Of a stretch of DNA of 64,000 nt, positions 43,717-54,572 are shown one piece after another. The stretch lies in assembly GCA_004963905.1 (NCBI GenBank), contig SUGL01000001.1:248001-312000 (forward strand). The letters run 5' to 3'. How positions within the stretch are numbered: the stretch's first letter is position 1; each line of letters starts with the position of its first letter. The DNA is from Mesorhizobium sp. (lineage in GTDB: Bacteria; Pseudomonadota; Alphaproteobacteria; Rhizobiales; Rhizobiaceae). The notes below the pieces were generated by a model, which did no database searches, was not told where the DNA came from, and saw only the letters and a program-made list of their open reading frames with translations. Position numbers and translations under genes: made by a program.

Positions 43717-44568
43717 TCAGCTGGCGCTGCCGGAAGTGCGCGACAAACCGTCCTTGGCCGGCTGGTAGTTGGGGTCGAGGTGGATGGCCTCGCGGTAGGA
43801 CTTGGCCGCCCTTACCTTGTCGCCGCGCCGCTCGTAGATAAGCGCCTGGTTGGCCCAGGCCTCGGCGTTCTTGCCGTCGAGCTTGATGGCCATGTTGAAG
43901 TCGGCGAAGGCATTGTCCTCGTCGTTCATGGCGAGGTAGGAGAGGCCGCGGCCGTTGTAGGGCTCGGCGGCGTCCGGCGCCAGCGAGATGGCGGTCGAGA
44001 AGTCCTCGATGGCGAATTTGTGCTGGCCCTGGCTCTGATAGATCAGGCCGCGATTGTGGTAGGCGCGGGCGTCGGTGGTGTCGAGCTGGATTGCCTTCTG
44101 GAAGTCGTTGAAGGCGTCCTGGGTGCGGCCGGCCTTGCGATAGAGATTGCCGCGGCCGATATAGGCGGCGTCGTAATTCGCGTTGATCTGGATCGAGCGG
44201 TTGTAGTCCGCGAGCGCCGCTTCCTGATTGCCGAGGAAACGCTGGATGAGCGCCCGGTTCGAATAGGCCTGGTAGAAATTCGGATTGAGCTGGATGGCTT
44301 GGTTGAAATCCTTCAAGGCTGCCTGGTACTGGCCGCCGCGGCCATAGGCCGAGCCGCGCACATTATAGCCCTCGGGATCCTGCGGATTGCGCTGGATGAC
44401 CGCCGACAGCGAGGAGATGTTCTCGGTCGACCCTTGCGCCTTGTCGATGTTGTTGAACTCCCCTGTCGGGGCTGTCTGGCACGCTGCAAGCGCCAGGCCC
44501 GAAAGCAGGGCCGCCGTCAGGGCGAAGCCGCGAAAAGCGGCTCTGCGCTCCACGGAAATTGCGTTCAT
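43717..44568 (-). CDS. TPR-repeat lipoprotein
   Basis: A 283-residue protein. A signal peptide with lipobox LALAAC (cysteine about residue 30) predicts a lipid-anchored envelope protein. About six tetratricopeptide repeats follow, each with the pattern NP/..A..N-R-G..Y/..G....A..DF..AI (for example ALKDFNQAIQLNPNFYQAYS). The ATG at 44568 follows GAGG by 8 bases; a GTG at 44580 is an alternative. TPR lipoproteins act as protein-binding scaffolds of the outer membrane or periplasm; partners here are unknown. Confidence 0.87.
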   Translation of the reverse strand: MNAISVERRAAFRGFALTAALLSGLALAACQTAPTGEFNNIDKAQGSTENISSLSAVIQRNPQDPEGYNVRGSAYGRGGQYQAALKDFNQAIQLNPNFYQAYSNRALIQRFLGNQEAALADYNRSIQINANYDAAYIGRGNLYRKAGRTQDAFNDFQKAIQLDTTDARAYHNRGLIYQSQGQHKFAIEDFSTAISLAPDAAEPYNGRGLSYLAMNDEDNAFADFNMAIKLDGKNAEAWANQALIYERRGDKVRAAKSYREAIHLDPNYQPAKDGLSRTSGSAS

Positions 44569-44703
44569 CTTTGTCCTCACTGCCGCAGCGCCGTCAGTCC
44601 GTTCCCTCTCCGAACCGGCTCGAATGCATAAACAAAAAGGTGGCGGCGATTCCGCATCGCGCCACCCTCGGTATCCTTCGAAAAGGACGAAAAATTGGCG
44701 TTA

Positions 44704-44967
44704 TCAGCGCGGCGAGCGCGATGCGCCGGCAGCACCGGCCGGAGCCGGGCGCGGGGTCATCGGCAGCAGGCCTTCGCGCTGCGCGCGCTTGCGGGCCAGC
44801 TTACGGGCGCGGCGGACGGCCTCAGCCTTCTCGCGGGCACGCTTCTCGGACGGCTTCTCGTAGTGACCGCGCATCTTCATTTCGCGGAAAATACCTTCGC
44901 GCTGCATCTTCTTCTTCAGCGCGCGAAGCGCCTGATCAACGTTGTTGTCGCGGACGAGTACCTGCAC
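44704..44967 (-). CDS. rpsU: 30S ribosomal protein S21
   Basis: An 87-residue basic ribosomal protein. The start [19 protein letters not shown] (GTG at 44967) matches the family N-terminus exactly with an AGGA site before it; a longer frame upstream is not used. [17 protein letters not shown] and [19 protein letters not shown] follow, and the tail is alanine/arginine-rich. S21 helps translation initiation. This stretch has no clear operon partners. Confidence 0.93.
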   Translation of the reverse strand: MQVLVRDNNVDQALRALKKKMQREGIFREMKMRGHYEKPSEKRAREKAEAVRRARKLARKRAQREGLLPMTPRPAPAGAAGASRSPR

Positions 44968-45145
44968 GGGCAATCCTGTCTTCGGGTTTGAAATCAACAG
45001 GCAAGCGGCCATAGCCACTATGCCTCCGCGGCGGGTTGCACCGCGAATTGTGGCGGCTGATAGCAGAATCAGGCCGTGCTGTCCACCGTTGATTGCAGGA
45101 AACCGTGATCAAAAACCGGTGCGCCGCGCCTCGCCTGCTCCGCGC

Positions 45146-45532
45146 TCACGCCATCGCCAAATGGAGGCGGGCGAAATCCTCGAAAAACTCGCCATAGTCG
45201 CAGGTGATTTCCTCGCCGGCGGCGATGTCGCGAATGGCGGTGGCGCCGCCATATTGCGAGAAATCCGTGTTCGGCCGCTCGGAATGGTTCATGAAGCGGC
45301 CGTTGTCGACCTCGTAGACCATGAAACCCGGCTTGTCCGGGCTCGGATAGGCGTAGCGGTCGAGCAATTCCTTCAGATGCGCCGGCGCCGCCTCGTATTT
45401 CTCCATCGGGATCAGCCGATCGAAATCGGGATCGAGACGCCAGATCGAGGCACCCTTCCTGATCGGCTCGGCGGCGAAAACACCGACGCCTTCGATGGCG
45501 CTCTGGGCGACATAGGTTCTGATCAGCAGCAT
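45146..45532 (-). CDS. SET-domain protein
   Basis: A 128-residue SET fold: RTYVAQSAIEGVGVFAAEPI with the GxG-like EGVGV motif, the pseudoknot blocks GRFMNHSERPN and EEITCDYGEFFEDF. Proteins with this fold are SAM-dependent lysine methyltransferases, but bacterial short forms have unknown targets. The ATG at 45532 begins the domain; the longer open frame upstream is not supported. It is a stand-alone gene near the soxBDAG operon, on the other strand. Confidence 0.86.
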   Translation of the reverse strand: MLLIRTYVAQSAIEGVGVFAAEPIRKGASIWRLDPDFDRLIPMEKYEAAPAHLKELLDRYAYPSPDKPGFMVYEVDNGRFMNHSERPNTDFSQYGGATAIRDIAAGEEITCDYGEFFEDFARLHLAMA

Positions 45533-45641
45533 CGGTCCCGTCCGTCTTCGACGGGAAACCAAATCGCCAAATCGGATCGGAATGCAAGGCCGCGGCACGA
45601 GATTTCAGAGGATGAGCATGGTTGCCGTCTTGCCAGCCGGA

Positions 45642-45730
45642 TCACGTCCGGTTGATCGACACGCCGCCATCGGCAAACAGCGCCGTGCCGGTGGTGAAGC
45701 TGGAGGAGTCCGAGGCGAGATGGCTTGCCG
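45642..45730 (-). pseudogene. 3' remnant of a short-chain dehydrogenase gene
   Basis: Read on the minus strand, this stretch spells [25 protein letters not shown] followed by a stop at 45642-45644 (split for length: [14 protein letters not shown] and [14 protein letters not shown]). That is the C-terminus of an SDR enzyme. No start or Rossmann motif precedes it, so only the tail remains. Confidence 0.7.
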
Positions 45731-45885
45731 CTCGCAGACGCGTAGTCGGACAGGTGCCGTGCGGCCGTGGCGCAAAACGGCAAGCGCCGTCGCAAACAGC
45801 GCAAGGATGGCAGCACGGTTTCGCTAGTGATACACCTTGCGTGACGGGCGGACGACATCCGCGATTTTTGGCGCGAGGCTATAAC

Positions 45886-47139
45886 GTGAAGAAATATTCG
45901 GTATTCGCCATTGCCCGCGAGGCGATGCGCGGCCACAAGGGCTGGGAAGAACAGTGGACTTCGCCCGAGCCGAAGAAGGAATATGATGTCATCATCGTCG
46001 GCGCCGGCGGCCACGGCCTGGCGACGGCCTATTATCTGGCGAGCGAGCACGGCATCACCAATGTCGCGGTGCTGGAGAAGGGCTGGCTCGGCGGCGGCAA
46101 CACCGGCCGCAACACCACCATCATCCGCTCCAACTATCTCTATGACGAGAGCGCCGGCATCTACGATCATGCGCTGAAGCTGTGGGACGGGCTCAGCCAG
46201 GAGCTCAACTACAACGTCATGTATTCGGCGCGTGGCGTCATGATGCTTGCCCACAACGTCCATGACGTCCAGGTGTTCAAGCGCCACATCCATGCCAACC
46301 GCCTCAACGGCATCGACAATGAATGGCTGACGCCGGAGCAGGCGAAGGAATTCTGTCCGCCGCTGAACATCGCCAAAGAGGCGCGCTATCCGGTGATGGG
46401 CGCGGCCTTGCAACGCCGCGGCGGCACGGCGCGCCACGATGCGGTCGCCTGGGGCTATGCGCGCGGCGCCTCGGCGCGCGGCGTCCACATCATCCAGAAC
46501 TGCGAGGTCACCGGCATCAAGCGCGCGGCCAATGGCGCCGTCGCCGGCGTCGAGACGACGCGCGGTTTCATCGGCGCGAAGAAGGTCGGTGTCGTCGCCG
46601 CGGGCCATTCCTCCGTCATCATGAACATGGCCGGCGTGCGCATGCCGCTCGAAAGCTATCCGCTGCAGGCGCTGGTGTCGGAGCCGGTCAAGCCGGTGGT
46701 GCCTTGCGTGGTGATGTCGAACACCGTGCACGCCTATATCTCGCAGTCCGACAAGGGCGAGCTGGTCATCGGCGCCGGCACCGACCAGTATATCTCCTAT
46801 TCACAGACCGGCGGCCTGCACATATTGCAGCATACGCTGGACGCCATCTGCGAGATGTTCCCGATCTTCACGCGCATGAAGATGCTGCGCTCCTGGGGCG
46901 GCATCGTCGACGTGACGCCGGACCGTTCGCCCATCCTGGCGAAGACGCCGGTCAAGGGACTCTATGTCAATTGCGGCTGGGGCACGGGCGGCTTCAAGGC
47001 GACGCCTGGTTCGGGCAACGTCTTTGCTCACACGATCGCCAGGGACGACCCGCACCCGATCAACGCGCCCTTCACGCTCGAGCGGTTCCGCACCGGCCGT
47101 CTCATCGACGAGGCGGCTGCGGCGGCGGTGGCGCACTGA
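45886..47139 (+). CDS. soxB: Sarcosine oxidase, beta subunit
   Basis: A 417-residue flavoprotein subunit of heterotetrameric sarcosine oxidase, which demethylates sarcosine to glycine with oxygen and passes C1 units to tetrahydrofolate. FAD motif [20 protein letters not shown] by position (33-52), [18 protein letters not shown] and the C-terminal [16 protein letters not shown] are typical. H184 in TARHDAVAW is the expected covalent FMN histidine of the family. Start is GTG at 45886, with GAGG 7 bases before; this gives the usual family length. soxD, soxA and soxG follow on the same strand. Confidence 0.95.
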   Translation: MKKYSVFAIAREAMRGHKGWEEQWTSPEPKKEYDVIIVGAGGHGLATAYYLASEHGITNVAVLEKGWLGGGNTGRNTTIIRSNYLYDESAGIYDHALKLWDGLSQELNYNVMYSARGVMMLAHNVHDVQVFKRHIHANRLNGIDNEWLTPEQAKEFCPPLNIAKEARYPVMGAALQRRGGTARHDAVAWGYARGASARGVHIIQNCEVTGIKRAANGAVAGVETTRGFIGAKKVGVVAAGHSSVIMNMAGVRMPLESYPLQALVSEPVKPVVPCVVMSNTVHAYISQSDKGELVIGAGTDQYISYSQTGGLHILQHTLDAICEMFPIFTRMKMLRSWGGIVDVTPDRSPILAKTPVKGLYVNCGWGTGGFKATPGSGNVFAHTIARDDPHPINAPFTLERFRTGRLIDEAAAAAVAH

Positions 47140-47219
47140 TGCCGACATTTCTGCTGAGGCTTTGCGATCAACCGGCCGGCGCCCGCGTCGGCCATGGCGA
47201 ATTGTAGGATCGACCGAAA

Positions 47220-47516
47220 ATGCTTCTCATCCGCTGTCCCTATTGCGAGGAAGAGCGCCCGGAACTCGAATTCCGCAATGCCGGCGAGGCGCATATCGCG
47301 CGCCCGACCAACATTGCCGCCGAGAGCGAAGACGATTTCGAGAAATTCTTCTTCATCCGCTCGAACCCGAAAGGCGTCACCTATGAGCGCTGGCGGCACA
47401 TCCATGGCTGTGCGCGCTTCTTCAACGCCGTGCGCGACACCGTCACCGACAAGTTCGTCATGACCTACAAGGCCGGCGAGCCGAAGCCCGCGAAGCTGCC
47501 TGGAGCCTCGAAATGA
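47220..47516 (+). CDS. soxD: Sarcosine oxidase, delta subunit
   Basis: A 98-residue zinc-binding subunit. The cysteines of RCPYCEEER and a histidine (EAHIARP) plus HGCARF form the zinc site. The tail VRDTVTDKFVMTYKAGE is typical. Its stop overlaps the start of soxA (ATGA), so they are translated together. It stabilises the oxidase complex. Confidence 0.95.
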   Translation: MLLIRCPYCEEERPELEFRNAGEAHIARPTNIAAESEDDFEKFFFIRSNPKGVTYERWRHIHGCARFFNAVRDTVTDKFVMTYKAGEPKPAKLPGASK

Positions 47517-50507
47517 ACGCCGCGTGCCGCATTCCCGGCGCCGGGCGCCTCAGCCAGGCGAAGACCGCCTCCTTCAGCTTCGACGATAAGGCCTATACCG
47601 GTATCGAGGGCGATACGCTGGCCTCGGCGCTGCTCGCCAACGGCGTGCATCTGGTCGGCCGTTCCTTCAAATATCACCGGCCGCGCGGCTTCCTGTCGGC
47701 CGGCGCGGAAGAGCCGAACGCGCTGGTTCAGATCGTGCGCGACGACGCGCGCAAGACGCCGAATGTGCGGGCGACCGTGCAGGAGCTCTATGACGGACTG
47801 ACGGCCCATTCGCAGAACCGCTGGCCTTCGCTGGCCTTCGACGTCGGCGCGGTCAACGACCTTGCCTCGCCGATGTTCTCGGCAGGCTTCTACTACAAGA
47901 CCTTCATGTGGCCGAAGTCGGCCTGGAAGAGCCTCTACGAGCCGCAGATCCGCTCGGCCGCCGGCCTTGGCGTTTCTCCGGACCGACCGGACCCCGACCA
48001 CTATGCGGCGCGCTATGCGCATTGCGACGTGCTGGTGCTGGGCGGCGGTGCAGCCGGTATCGCCGCGGCGCTCGCGGCTGCCGAAACCGGCGTGCGGGTC
48101 ATCCTCGCCGACGAGCAGGCCGAATTCGGCGGCAGCCTGCGCTTCGAGAGCGGAGCCAAGATCGACGGCGAGAACGGCTTTGCCTGGGCGCAAGCCGCGA
48201 TCGCGAGACTCAAGGCCATGGACAACGTCCGCGTGCTGCCGCGCACGACTGCCTTTGGGTATTATGCGCAGAACTTCGTCGGCCTGGTCGAGCGGGTCAG
48301 CGATCATCTCAAGAGTCCCGGCCGCGAGCTGGCGCGCGAGCGCCTGTGGCAGGTCCGCGCCAAGCGCGTGGTGCTGGCCACCGGCGCCATCGAGCGGCAC
48401 ATGGTGTTCGCCAACAACGACCGTCCGGGCGTCATGCTGGCATCGGCCGCGCGCACTTACCTCAACCACTATGGCGTCGCGGTCGGCAGGAATGTCGGCG
48501 TCTATACGGCCAACGACTCGGCTTACGCCGCAGCGATCGATCTGAAGAAAGCCGGCGTCAATATCGCCGCGATCGTCGACCTGCGCGACAACCCGTCGGG
48601 GGCGGTTATCGACGAGGCGAGAAGCCTCGGCATCGAGATCAATTTCGGTCGCGCGGTGGTCAGCGCCGGCGGCAAGCTGCGTGTCTCTTCGATGACCGTG
48701 CAGCCGAAGAACGGCGGCGGCGAGCGCACCATCGCGGTCGATGCCATCCTGATGTCGGCCGGCTGGACGCCGTCGGTGCATCTCTTCTCGCAGTCGCGCG
48801 GCAAGGTCGCCTTCAACGAGGAGACGCGGCGCTTCGTGCCGGGAACCTATGCGCAGGACTGCGTCTCGGTCGGCGCCTGCAACGGCACCGACGGGCTGGA
48901 CGCAACGGTCGACGAGGCCTATGCGGCCGGCGCCAAAGCGGCGAAGGAGGCCGGCGGCAAGGATTCCAGCGTCAAGACGGACGCCAAGCCCAAGGTCGAT
49001 GCCGGCGAGAGTTGGTCGCGCGGCATGCTGGGCGCCGCCCCCGGCGCCGGACCGGGCACCACGGTCAAGGCCTTCGTCGATTTCCAGAACGACGTCACCG
49101 CCAAGGACATCCGCCAAGCGGTGCATGAAGGCATGCACTCGATCGAGCACGTCAAGCGTTTCACCACCAACGGCATGGCGACCGACCAGGGCAAGACGTC
49201 GAACATGCACGGCCTGGCGATCGCGGCCGAAACGCTCGGCAAGCCGATCCCGCAGGTCGGTCTCACCACCTTCCGCGCGCCCTATACGCCGGTGACGTTC
49301 GGCTCGATCGTCGGCCACGCGCGCGGCGCCTTGTTCGACCCGACGCGTCGGACGGCGACCCATGGCTGGGCGGCGGCGCATGGCGCCGTCTTCGAGGATG
49401 TCGGCCAGTGGAAACGCGCCTGGTATTTCCCCAAGGCCGGCGAGGACATGCACGCCGCCGTCAACCGCGAATGCGTGACGGTACGCAAGACGGCAGGCCT
49501 GTTCGACGCCTCGACGCTCGGCAAGATCGAGGTGGTCGGGCCGGACGCTGCGAAATTCATGGAGCTGCTCTACACCAACCCGTGGGAGAAGCTGGAGCCC
49601 GGCCGCTGCCGCTACGGCATCATGCTGCGCGAGGACGGCTTCATCTATGACGACGGCGTCGTCGGCAGGCTGGCGCCGGACCGCTTCCATGTGACGACGA
49701 CCACCGGCGGCGCGCCGCGCGTCATGCATCACATGGAGGACTATCTCCAGACCGAGTTTCCGCATCTCAATGTCTGGCTGACCTCGATCACCGAGCAATG
49801 GGCGGTGATCGCTGTGCAGGGACCGAAGTCCCGCGAGATCATCGCGCCGCTGGTCGAAGGCATCGACATGTCGGACGAAGCGCTGCCGCATATGTCGGTG
49901 CGCGAGGGCAAGATCTGCGGCGTGCCGACCAGGCTGTTCCGCATGTCCTTCACCGGCGAGCGCGGCTTCGAGGTCAACGTGCCGGCCGACTACGGCGAGG
50001 CCGTCTGGGAGGCGCTGTGGGCCGAAGGCCAGAAGCATGGCGCCACTGCCTACGGCACCGAAACGATGCACGTGCTGCGCGCCGAGAAGGGCTACATCAT
50101 CGTCGGCCAGGACACCGACGGCACGGTGACGCCGAACGATGCCGGGCTCGACTGGGCGGTCGGCAAGAAGAAGACCGACTTCGTCGGCATCCGCGGCATG
50201 GTGCGCTCGGACCTCGTCGCCAAGGGCCGCAAGCAGCTCGTCGGCCTGAAGACCAAGGACCCGAAGGTCGTGCTGGAAGAGGGCGCGCAGATCGTCGCGG
50301 ATCCGAAACAGGCGATCCCCATGAAGATGATCGGCCACGTCACCTCCAGCTACTGGTCGGAGAATTGCGGACGCTCGATCGCGCTGGCGCTCGTCGCCGG
50401 CGGCCGCGACCGCATGGGCCAGACGCTCTACGTGCCGATGCCGAACGGCACGATCGAGGTGGAGGTGACCGGCATGGTGTTCGTCGACGAGAAGGGAGAA
50501 CGCCTCA

Positions 50508-50515
<8 letters not shown>
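47513..50515 (+). CDS. soxA: Sarcosine oxidase, alpha subunit
   Basis: A 1000-residue subunit. Residues 20-95 form an Fer2-like domain (YTGIEGDTLASALLANG). From about 167 an NAD-binding disulfide-oxidoreductase fold follows (VLVLGGGAAGIAAALAAAE), with VLATGAIERHMVFANNDRPG. From about 600 a GcvT-like aminomethyltransferase domain takes the formaldehyde-level carbon to folate (HVLRAEKGYIIVGQDTDG). It starts inside soxD by 4 bases and overlaps soxG by 8 bases. Confidence 0.96.
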
Positions 50516-51396
<881 letters not shown>

Positions 51397-51432
51397 GCGC
51401 TTTGCCCATCGCTTCCGGCGTTGGAAGAGGCA

Positions 51433-51471
51433 GAACGAAAACGGGCGGCCAAGTGCCGCCCGTTTTCGTTC
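51433..51471. terminator. Bidirectional terminator
   Basis: GAACGAAAACGGGCGGC (51433) pairs with GCCGCCCGTTTTCGTTC (ending 51471), with AAGT/CAAGT in the loop. The T-rich arm suits the + strand transcript (51172 gene), and on the minus strand the mirrored arm suits the secreted peptide gene. Confidence 0.85.
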
Positions 51472-51491
51472 CAATTTTGCGTTTGCCGCGT

Positions 51492-51728
51492 TCAAAGGCC
51501 GGGCAGGAACCACGGGTTCACGTCCATGCCGAGCCGCGGGCCCTTGGTGGTCTGGGGCTTGCTGGCGTCGGCCTTTTCGACCGAGCCGGTCGCGGTGCAG
51601 TCGAGCGTCACATTGGTATGGGTCTGAGCGCAGGCCGCCGGGGCGTGCTTGGCCGGCTGGCTCGCGCCGGCAAAAGCGGCGCCCGAGAAAGCCAGCACGG
51701 CAGCAAGAGCGAGGATTGTCTTTTTCAA
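51492..51728 (-). CDS. Small secreted peptide (78 aa)
   Basis: Starts with TTG at 51728 after GGAGACGGAAG. A signal peptide KKTILALAAVLAFSGAAFAG is followed by a ~58-residue mature part ASQPAKHAPAACAQTHTNVTLDC... with two cysteines likely to form a disulfide, and a C-terminal GPRLGMDVNPWFLPGL. No family is recognised. A palindromic stretch upstream (51750-51785) shares a 13-bp motif with the promoter of the TetR gene, so TetR control is plausible. Confidence 0.65.
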   Translation of the reverse strand: MKKTILALAAVLAFSGAAFAGASQPAKHAPAACAQTHTNVTLDCTATGSVEKADASKPQTTKGPRLGMDVNPWFLPGL

Positions 51729-51760
51729 CTTCCGTCTCCAGTCGATTTTCGTACATGTAC

Positions 51761-51773
51761 GATACACCGTACA
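51761..51773. promoter_or_regulatory. Putative TetR operator near secreted peptide promoter
   Basis: GATACACCGTACA has the form NATAC-N3-GTACN, next to the perfect palindrome CGTACATGTACG (51750-51761) and a CGTACATATACGG stretch. It lies 33 bases before the peptide start on the minus strand. The same motif is at 52583-52595. Confidence 0.45.
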
Positions 51774-51898
51774 TATACGGTTAACGGAAGCTGAATACAA
51801 GAAGGAGTTTTGTACGTGTACGACAAATTTTCTTGAACGTAGGAATTCGCCTTCGCGAATCAAGCGATCGGATGGGCAAAACGGTCAAAGATGGCCGG

Positions 51899-52543
51899 TC
51901 AGCAGTTGACGGGTGTTTCGGTCAGCGGGGGTATGTCCTGCGCCGACAATGAAGCCAGCATGAAGTCGCACATCCGCTTCACATAGGCCTGGGGATCGCC
52001 GAACGGGTAAAAGGGGAAGGTGATCAGCAGCGAGATCGTGCCGTGGCCGACGGTCCACAGCATGGTGGCGATGGCGCGCGGATCGCCCTTGAGCTTGCCG
52101 GCGGCGACACAAGCCTCGACCCTTTTGATCAGCACTTTCATCGCCGGGTTGCCCTCTTCCATGTCCTCGTAGCTGCGGCCTTCCGGCAGTCGCGTCTTCT
52201 CGGTCATGAAAACGGTGCGGTACTCATTGGGGTTGCCGAGCCCGAAGGCGGCATACTCGGTCATCACCGCCCGCAGCGCCTCGACCGGATCGTCGGAGGG
52301 ATGTTCCTCGATGCGCCGGGCCAGCGTTTCGAAGGCGTCCTCGGCGAGCGCGAACAGGATGTCCTGCTTGTCCGCGAAATAGGAATAGACCGACATCGGC
52401 GCGTAGCCGACCCGCTTGGCCAGCTTGCGGATGGTCAGCCCTTCGTAACCCTCTTCCTGGACGAGCTTGTGGGCCGCGTCGACCAGTTCGGAGCGAAGCT
52501 CGGCTTTCTGTTTCTCGCGGCGCTTCTGAACGCTCAGCGTCAA
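51899..52543 (-). CDS. TetR-family transcriptional repressor
   Basis: A 214-residue repressor with an N-terminal helix-turn-helix (LTIRKLAKRVGYAPMSVYSY by position, about 36-55) and a helical ligand domain. The frame begins with TTG at 52543, preceded by an AGGCGG-like site. It is divergent from nothing nearby; the SDR gene on its far side has the same orientation 141 bases away. Operator-like motifs occur in its own promoter and before the secreted peptide gene. It may also control the acyl-CoA catabolic genes from 52684 on; the effector is unknown. Confidence 0.87.
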   Translation of the reverse strand: MTLSVQKRREKQKAELRSELVDAAHKLVQEEGYEGLTIRKLAKRVGYAPMSVYSYFADKQDILFALAEDAFETLARRIEEHPSDDPVEALRAVMTEYAAFGLGNPNEYRTVFMTEKTRLPEGRSYEDMEEGNPAMKVLIKRVEACVAAGKLKGDPRAIATMLWTVGHGTISLLITFPFYPFGDPQAYVKRMCDFMLASLSAQDIPPLTETPVNC

Positions 52544-52582
52544 TGTCCGCCTGCCTTTGTCGTTGGTTGCCTTACGAAATTA

Positions 52583-52595
52583 TATACGCTGTACG
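52583..52595. promoter_or_regulatory. Putative TetR operator, autoregulatory position
   Basis: TATACGCTGTACG fits NATAC-N3-GTACN like the site at 51761-51773. It lies 40 bases before the TetR start, between it and the SDR gene, where it could block the TetR promoter. Confidence 0.45.
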
Positions 52596-52683
52596 GAAAC
52601 GGACAAGGGAGCGGCCTGGTTCCGCAAGGTACGGCCTAACGCTTTGTTCCAACTCAATTCCGGGCGGAAAGCCGTTACCCGAA

Positions 52684-53460
52684 CTAGATCGCGCCGATGC
52701 CGCCGTCGAGCGCCAGCGCGTGGCCGGTCATGAAGGAATTGGCGGGATCGGCGAGATAAAGGATGCCGGTTACGATCTCGTCCACTTCGCCGACGCGCTT
52801 CATCGGCACGCCGCGCGTGAGCTCGGCAAGCGCTTCGGCTTCCGGCGCGCCGGTGGAGAGCACGAAGCCGTCGACCATCGCCGTCCTGGTATGGGCCGGG
52901 CAGACCGCGTTGATGCGTATTCCCTTGCTGGCATATTCGACAGCCGCCGAGCGCGTCAGCCCGACGACGCCATGCTTGGCGGCGGCGTAGACCGACAATT
53001 TCGGCGCGCCGGAGAGACCGGCGACCGAGGCGATGTTGACGATGGCGCCACCCCTGCCGCTTTCCCTGAATTGCCGCTCCATCTGTGGGATCTGGTGCTT
53101 CATGGCGTAGAAGACGCCGAGCAGGTCGACCTCAAGCACCCGGCGCGCTTCTTCCGACGTCACCTGCGGCAGGCGCACGAAGGCGTGCACGATCCCGGCA
53201 TTGTTGACGGCAATGTCCAGCCTGCCGAATTTCTCGACGGCAAGCTTCACCAGATCCTCGGAGAGCTTCTCGTCGGCAATGTTGCCGGCAAGGAACGCGG
53301 TTTCGGCGCCAAGTGTCGCGGCGAAATCGCCGAGTGCCGCTTCATCGAGATCGGAAAGAACCAGCCGCGCGCCCTCGGCGGCGAAGGCTTTGGCCGCGCC
53401 GCGGCCGAGGCCGCCGGTCGCACCGGTTATCAGCACCGTGGCTCCATCGAACCTGCCCAT
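52684..53460 (-). CDS. Short-chain dehydrogenase/reductase
   Basis: A 258-residue NAD(P)-dependent oxidoreductase with the classical SDR signs: TGATGGLGRGAAKAF, the D-rich strand end LVLSDLDE, NNAGIVHAF, and the catalytic YAAAKHG with the preceding Ser in ASVAGLSG. It lies at the downstream end of a run of five catabolic genes (this SDR, the APH-type kinase, MaoC, a second SDR and, across the shared promoter, the acyl-CoA dehydrogenase). In such pathways it may oxidise a 3-hydroxyacyl-CoA, but the substrate is not proven. Confidence 0.88.
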   Translation of the reverse strand: MGRFDGATVLITGATGGLGRGAAKAFAAEGARLVLSDLDEAALGDFAATLGAETAFLAGNIADEKLSEDLVKLAVEKFGRLDIAVNNAGIVHAFVRLPQVTSEEARRVLEVDLLGVFYAMKHQIPQMERQFRESGRGGAIVNIASVAGLSGAPKLSVYAAAKHGVVGLTRSAAVEYASKGIRINAVCPAHTRTAMVDGFVLSTGAPEAEALAELTRGVPMKRVGEVDEIVTGILYLADPANSFMTGHALALDGGIGAI

Positions 53461-53477
53461 CGCTCAACTCCCCGTGT

Positions 53478-54572
53478 TCAAATCCGCCTGTCGATCAGGT
53501 CCACCGCGAGCGCGGCGAGCAGCTTCACCGCCTCGCCATAGGTCTTGGCCTTTTCCGGATTGGAGGCATTGCCGTCCAGCGCACGGCGGTAGACACCCTG
53601 GCAGATCGCCGCCAGCCGGAAGAAGGAGAAGGCGAGGAAGAATGTCCAGTTGCCGATGCCGTCGATGCCGCGCCGCCGGCAATAGGCGGCCACATAGGCT
53701 TCCTCGGAAGGCAAGCCGAACGTGGCGCGGTCGACGCCGCCGAGGCCGCGAAAGCCGGAAGCATGCGGCAGCCGCCACTGCATGCATTGATAGGCGAGGT
53801 CGGCGAAGGGATGGCCGAGCGTCGACAGCTCCCAGTCGAGCACGGCGATAACCCTCGGCTCGTCCTTGGCGAAGATCATGTTGTCCAGCCGGTAGTCGCC
53901 ATGCACCAGCGAGACCCGACCGTCGTCGGCCGGCATATGCGTCTCCAGCCAGGCGATCAGCCGGTCCATGTCGGCGATCTCTTCCGTTTCGGAGGCGCGG
54001 TACTGGCTGGTCCAGCGCGCGAACTGGCGCTCGAAATAGCTGCCGGGCTTGCCGAAATCGCCAAGCCCCACGGCCTCGATATCGACGTCGTGCAGGGCGG
54101 CGAGCGTCGCGTTCATGGCGTCGTAGACTGCAGTGCGCTCGTCATTGCTGGATGTGTCGGGGCCGGCTGCGTCCGGTAAGGACGGATCCCAGAAGATGCG
54201 GCCATCGAGGAATTCCATGACATAGAACATGCGGCCGATCGGCGAGTCCTCGCCGGACAGATGCAGCATGCGCGGCACCGGCACGGCGGTCGAGCTGAGC
54301 GCCTGCATGACCCGGAACTCGCGGTCGACCTGATGCGCCGATTTCAGCAACTGTCCAGGCGGTTTGGCGCGCAGCACGTAGCGGCCGCTGGCGGCGGTCA
54401 GCAGATAGGTTGGGTTCGACTGTCCGGACTTGAACTTCTCGACCGCCGAAAGCCCGGCAAAACCTGGGATATGCGCTTCGAGGTAGGGCGAGAGCGCCGC
54501 CTTGTCGAGCGCAAGCGCCGACTTATCGAGCGCAAGCGCCGACTTATCTGAGGTGTTGGCGTCGCCGCTCAT
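53478..54572 (-). CDS. APH-type kinase of ACAD10/11-associated group
   Basis: A 364-residue cytoplasmic kinase of the aminoglycoside-phosphotransferase fold. Catalytic loop LVHGDYRLDNMIF and metal site VIAVLDWELSTLGHPFADLAY are complete. Homologues beside ACAD10/11-like dehydrogenases phosphorylate 4-hydroxyacyl-CoA (LvaA in levulinate breakdown, and the kinase domain of human ACAD11), and such a dehydrogenase lies at 56020. The first ~25 residues contain DKSALAL repeated; the DNA repeat is annotated. The stop is 17 bases before the next SDR gene and its start overlaps the MaoC stop (ATGA). Confidence 0.87.
   Translation of the reverse strand: MSGDANTSDKSALALDKSALALDKAALSPYLEAHIPGFAGLSAVEKFKSGQSNPTYLLTAASGRYVLRAKPPGQLLKSAHQVDREFRVMQALSSTAVPVPRMLHLSGEDSPIGRMFYVMEFLDGRIFWDPSLPDAAGPDTSSNDERTAVYDAMNATLAALHDVDIEAVGLGDFGKPGSYFERQFARWTSQYRASETEEIADMDRLIAWLETHMPADDGRVSLVHGDYRLDNMIFAKDEPRVIAVLDWELSTLGHPFADLAYQCMQWRLPHASGFRGLGGVDRATFGLPSEEAYVAAYCRRRGIDGIGNWTFFLAFSFFRLAAICQGVYRRALDGNASNPEKAKTYGEAVKLLAALAVDLIDRRI
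54505..54546. repeat. Two tandem 21-bp repeats in the kinase 5' coding end
   Basis: TCGAGCGCAAGCGCCGACTTA occurs twice without a gap, coding DKSALAL twice; a third, degenerate unit (DKAALSP) follows in the protein. In-frame length change here would be tolerated, so it may be a variable-length site. Confidence 0.85.
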
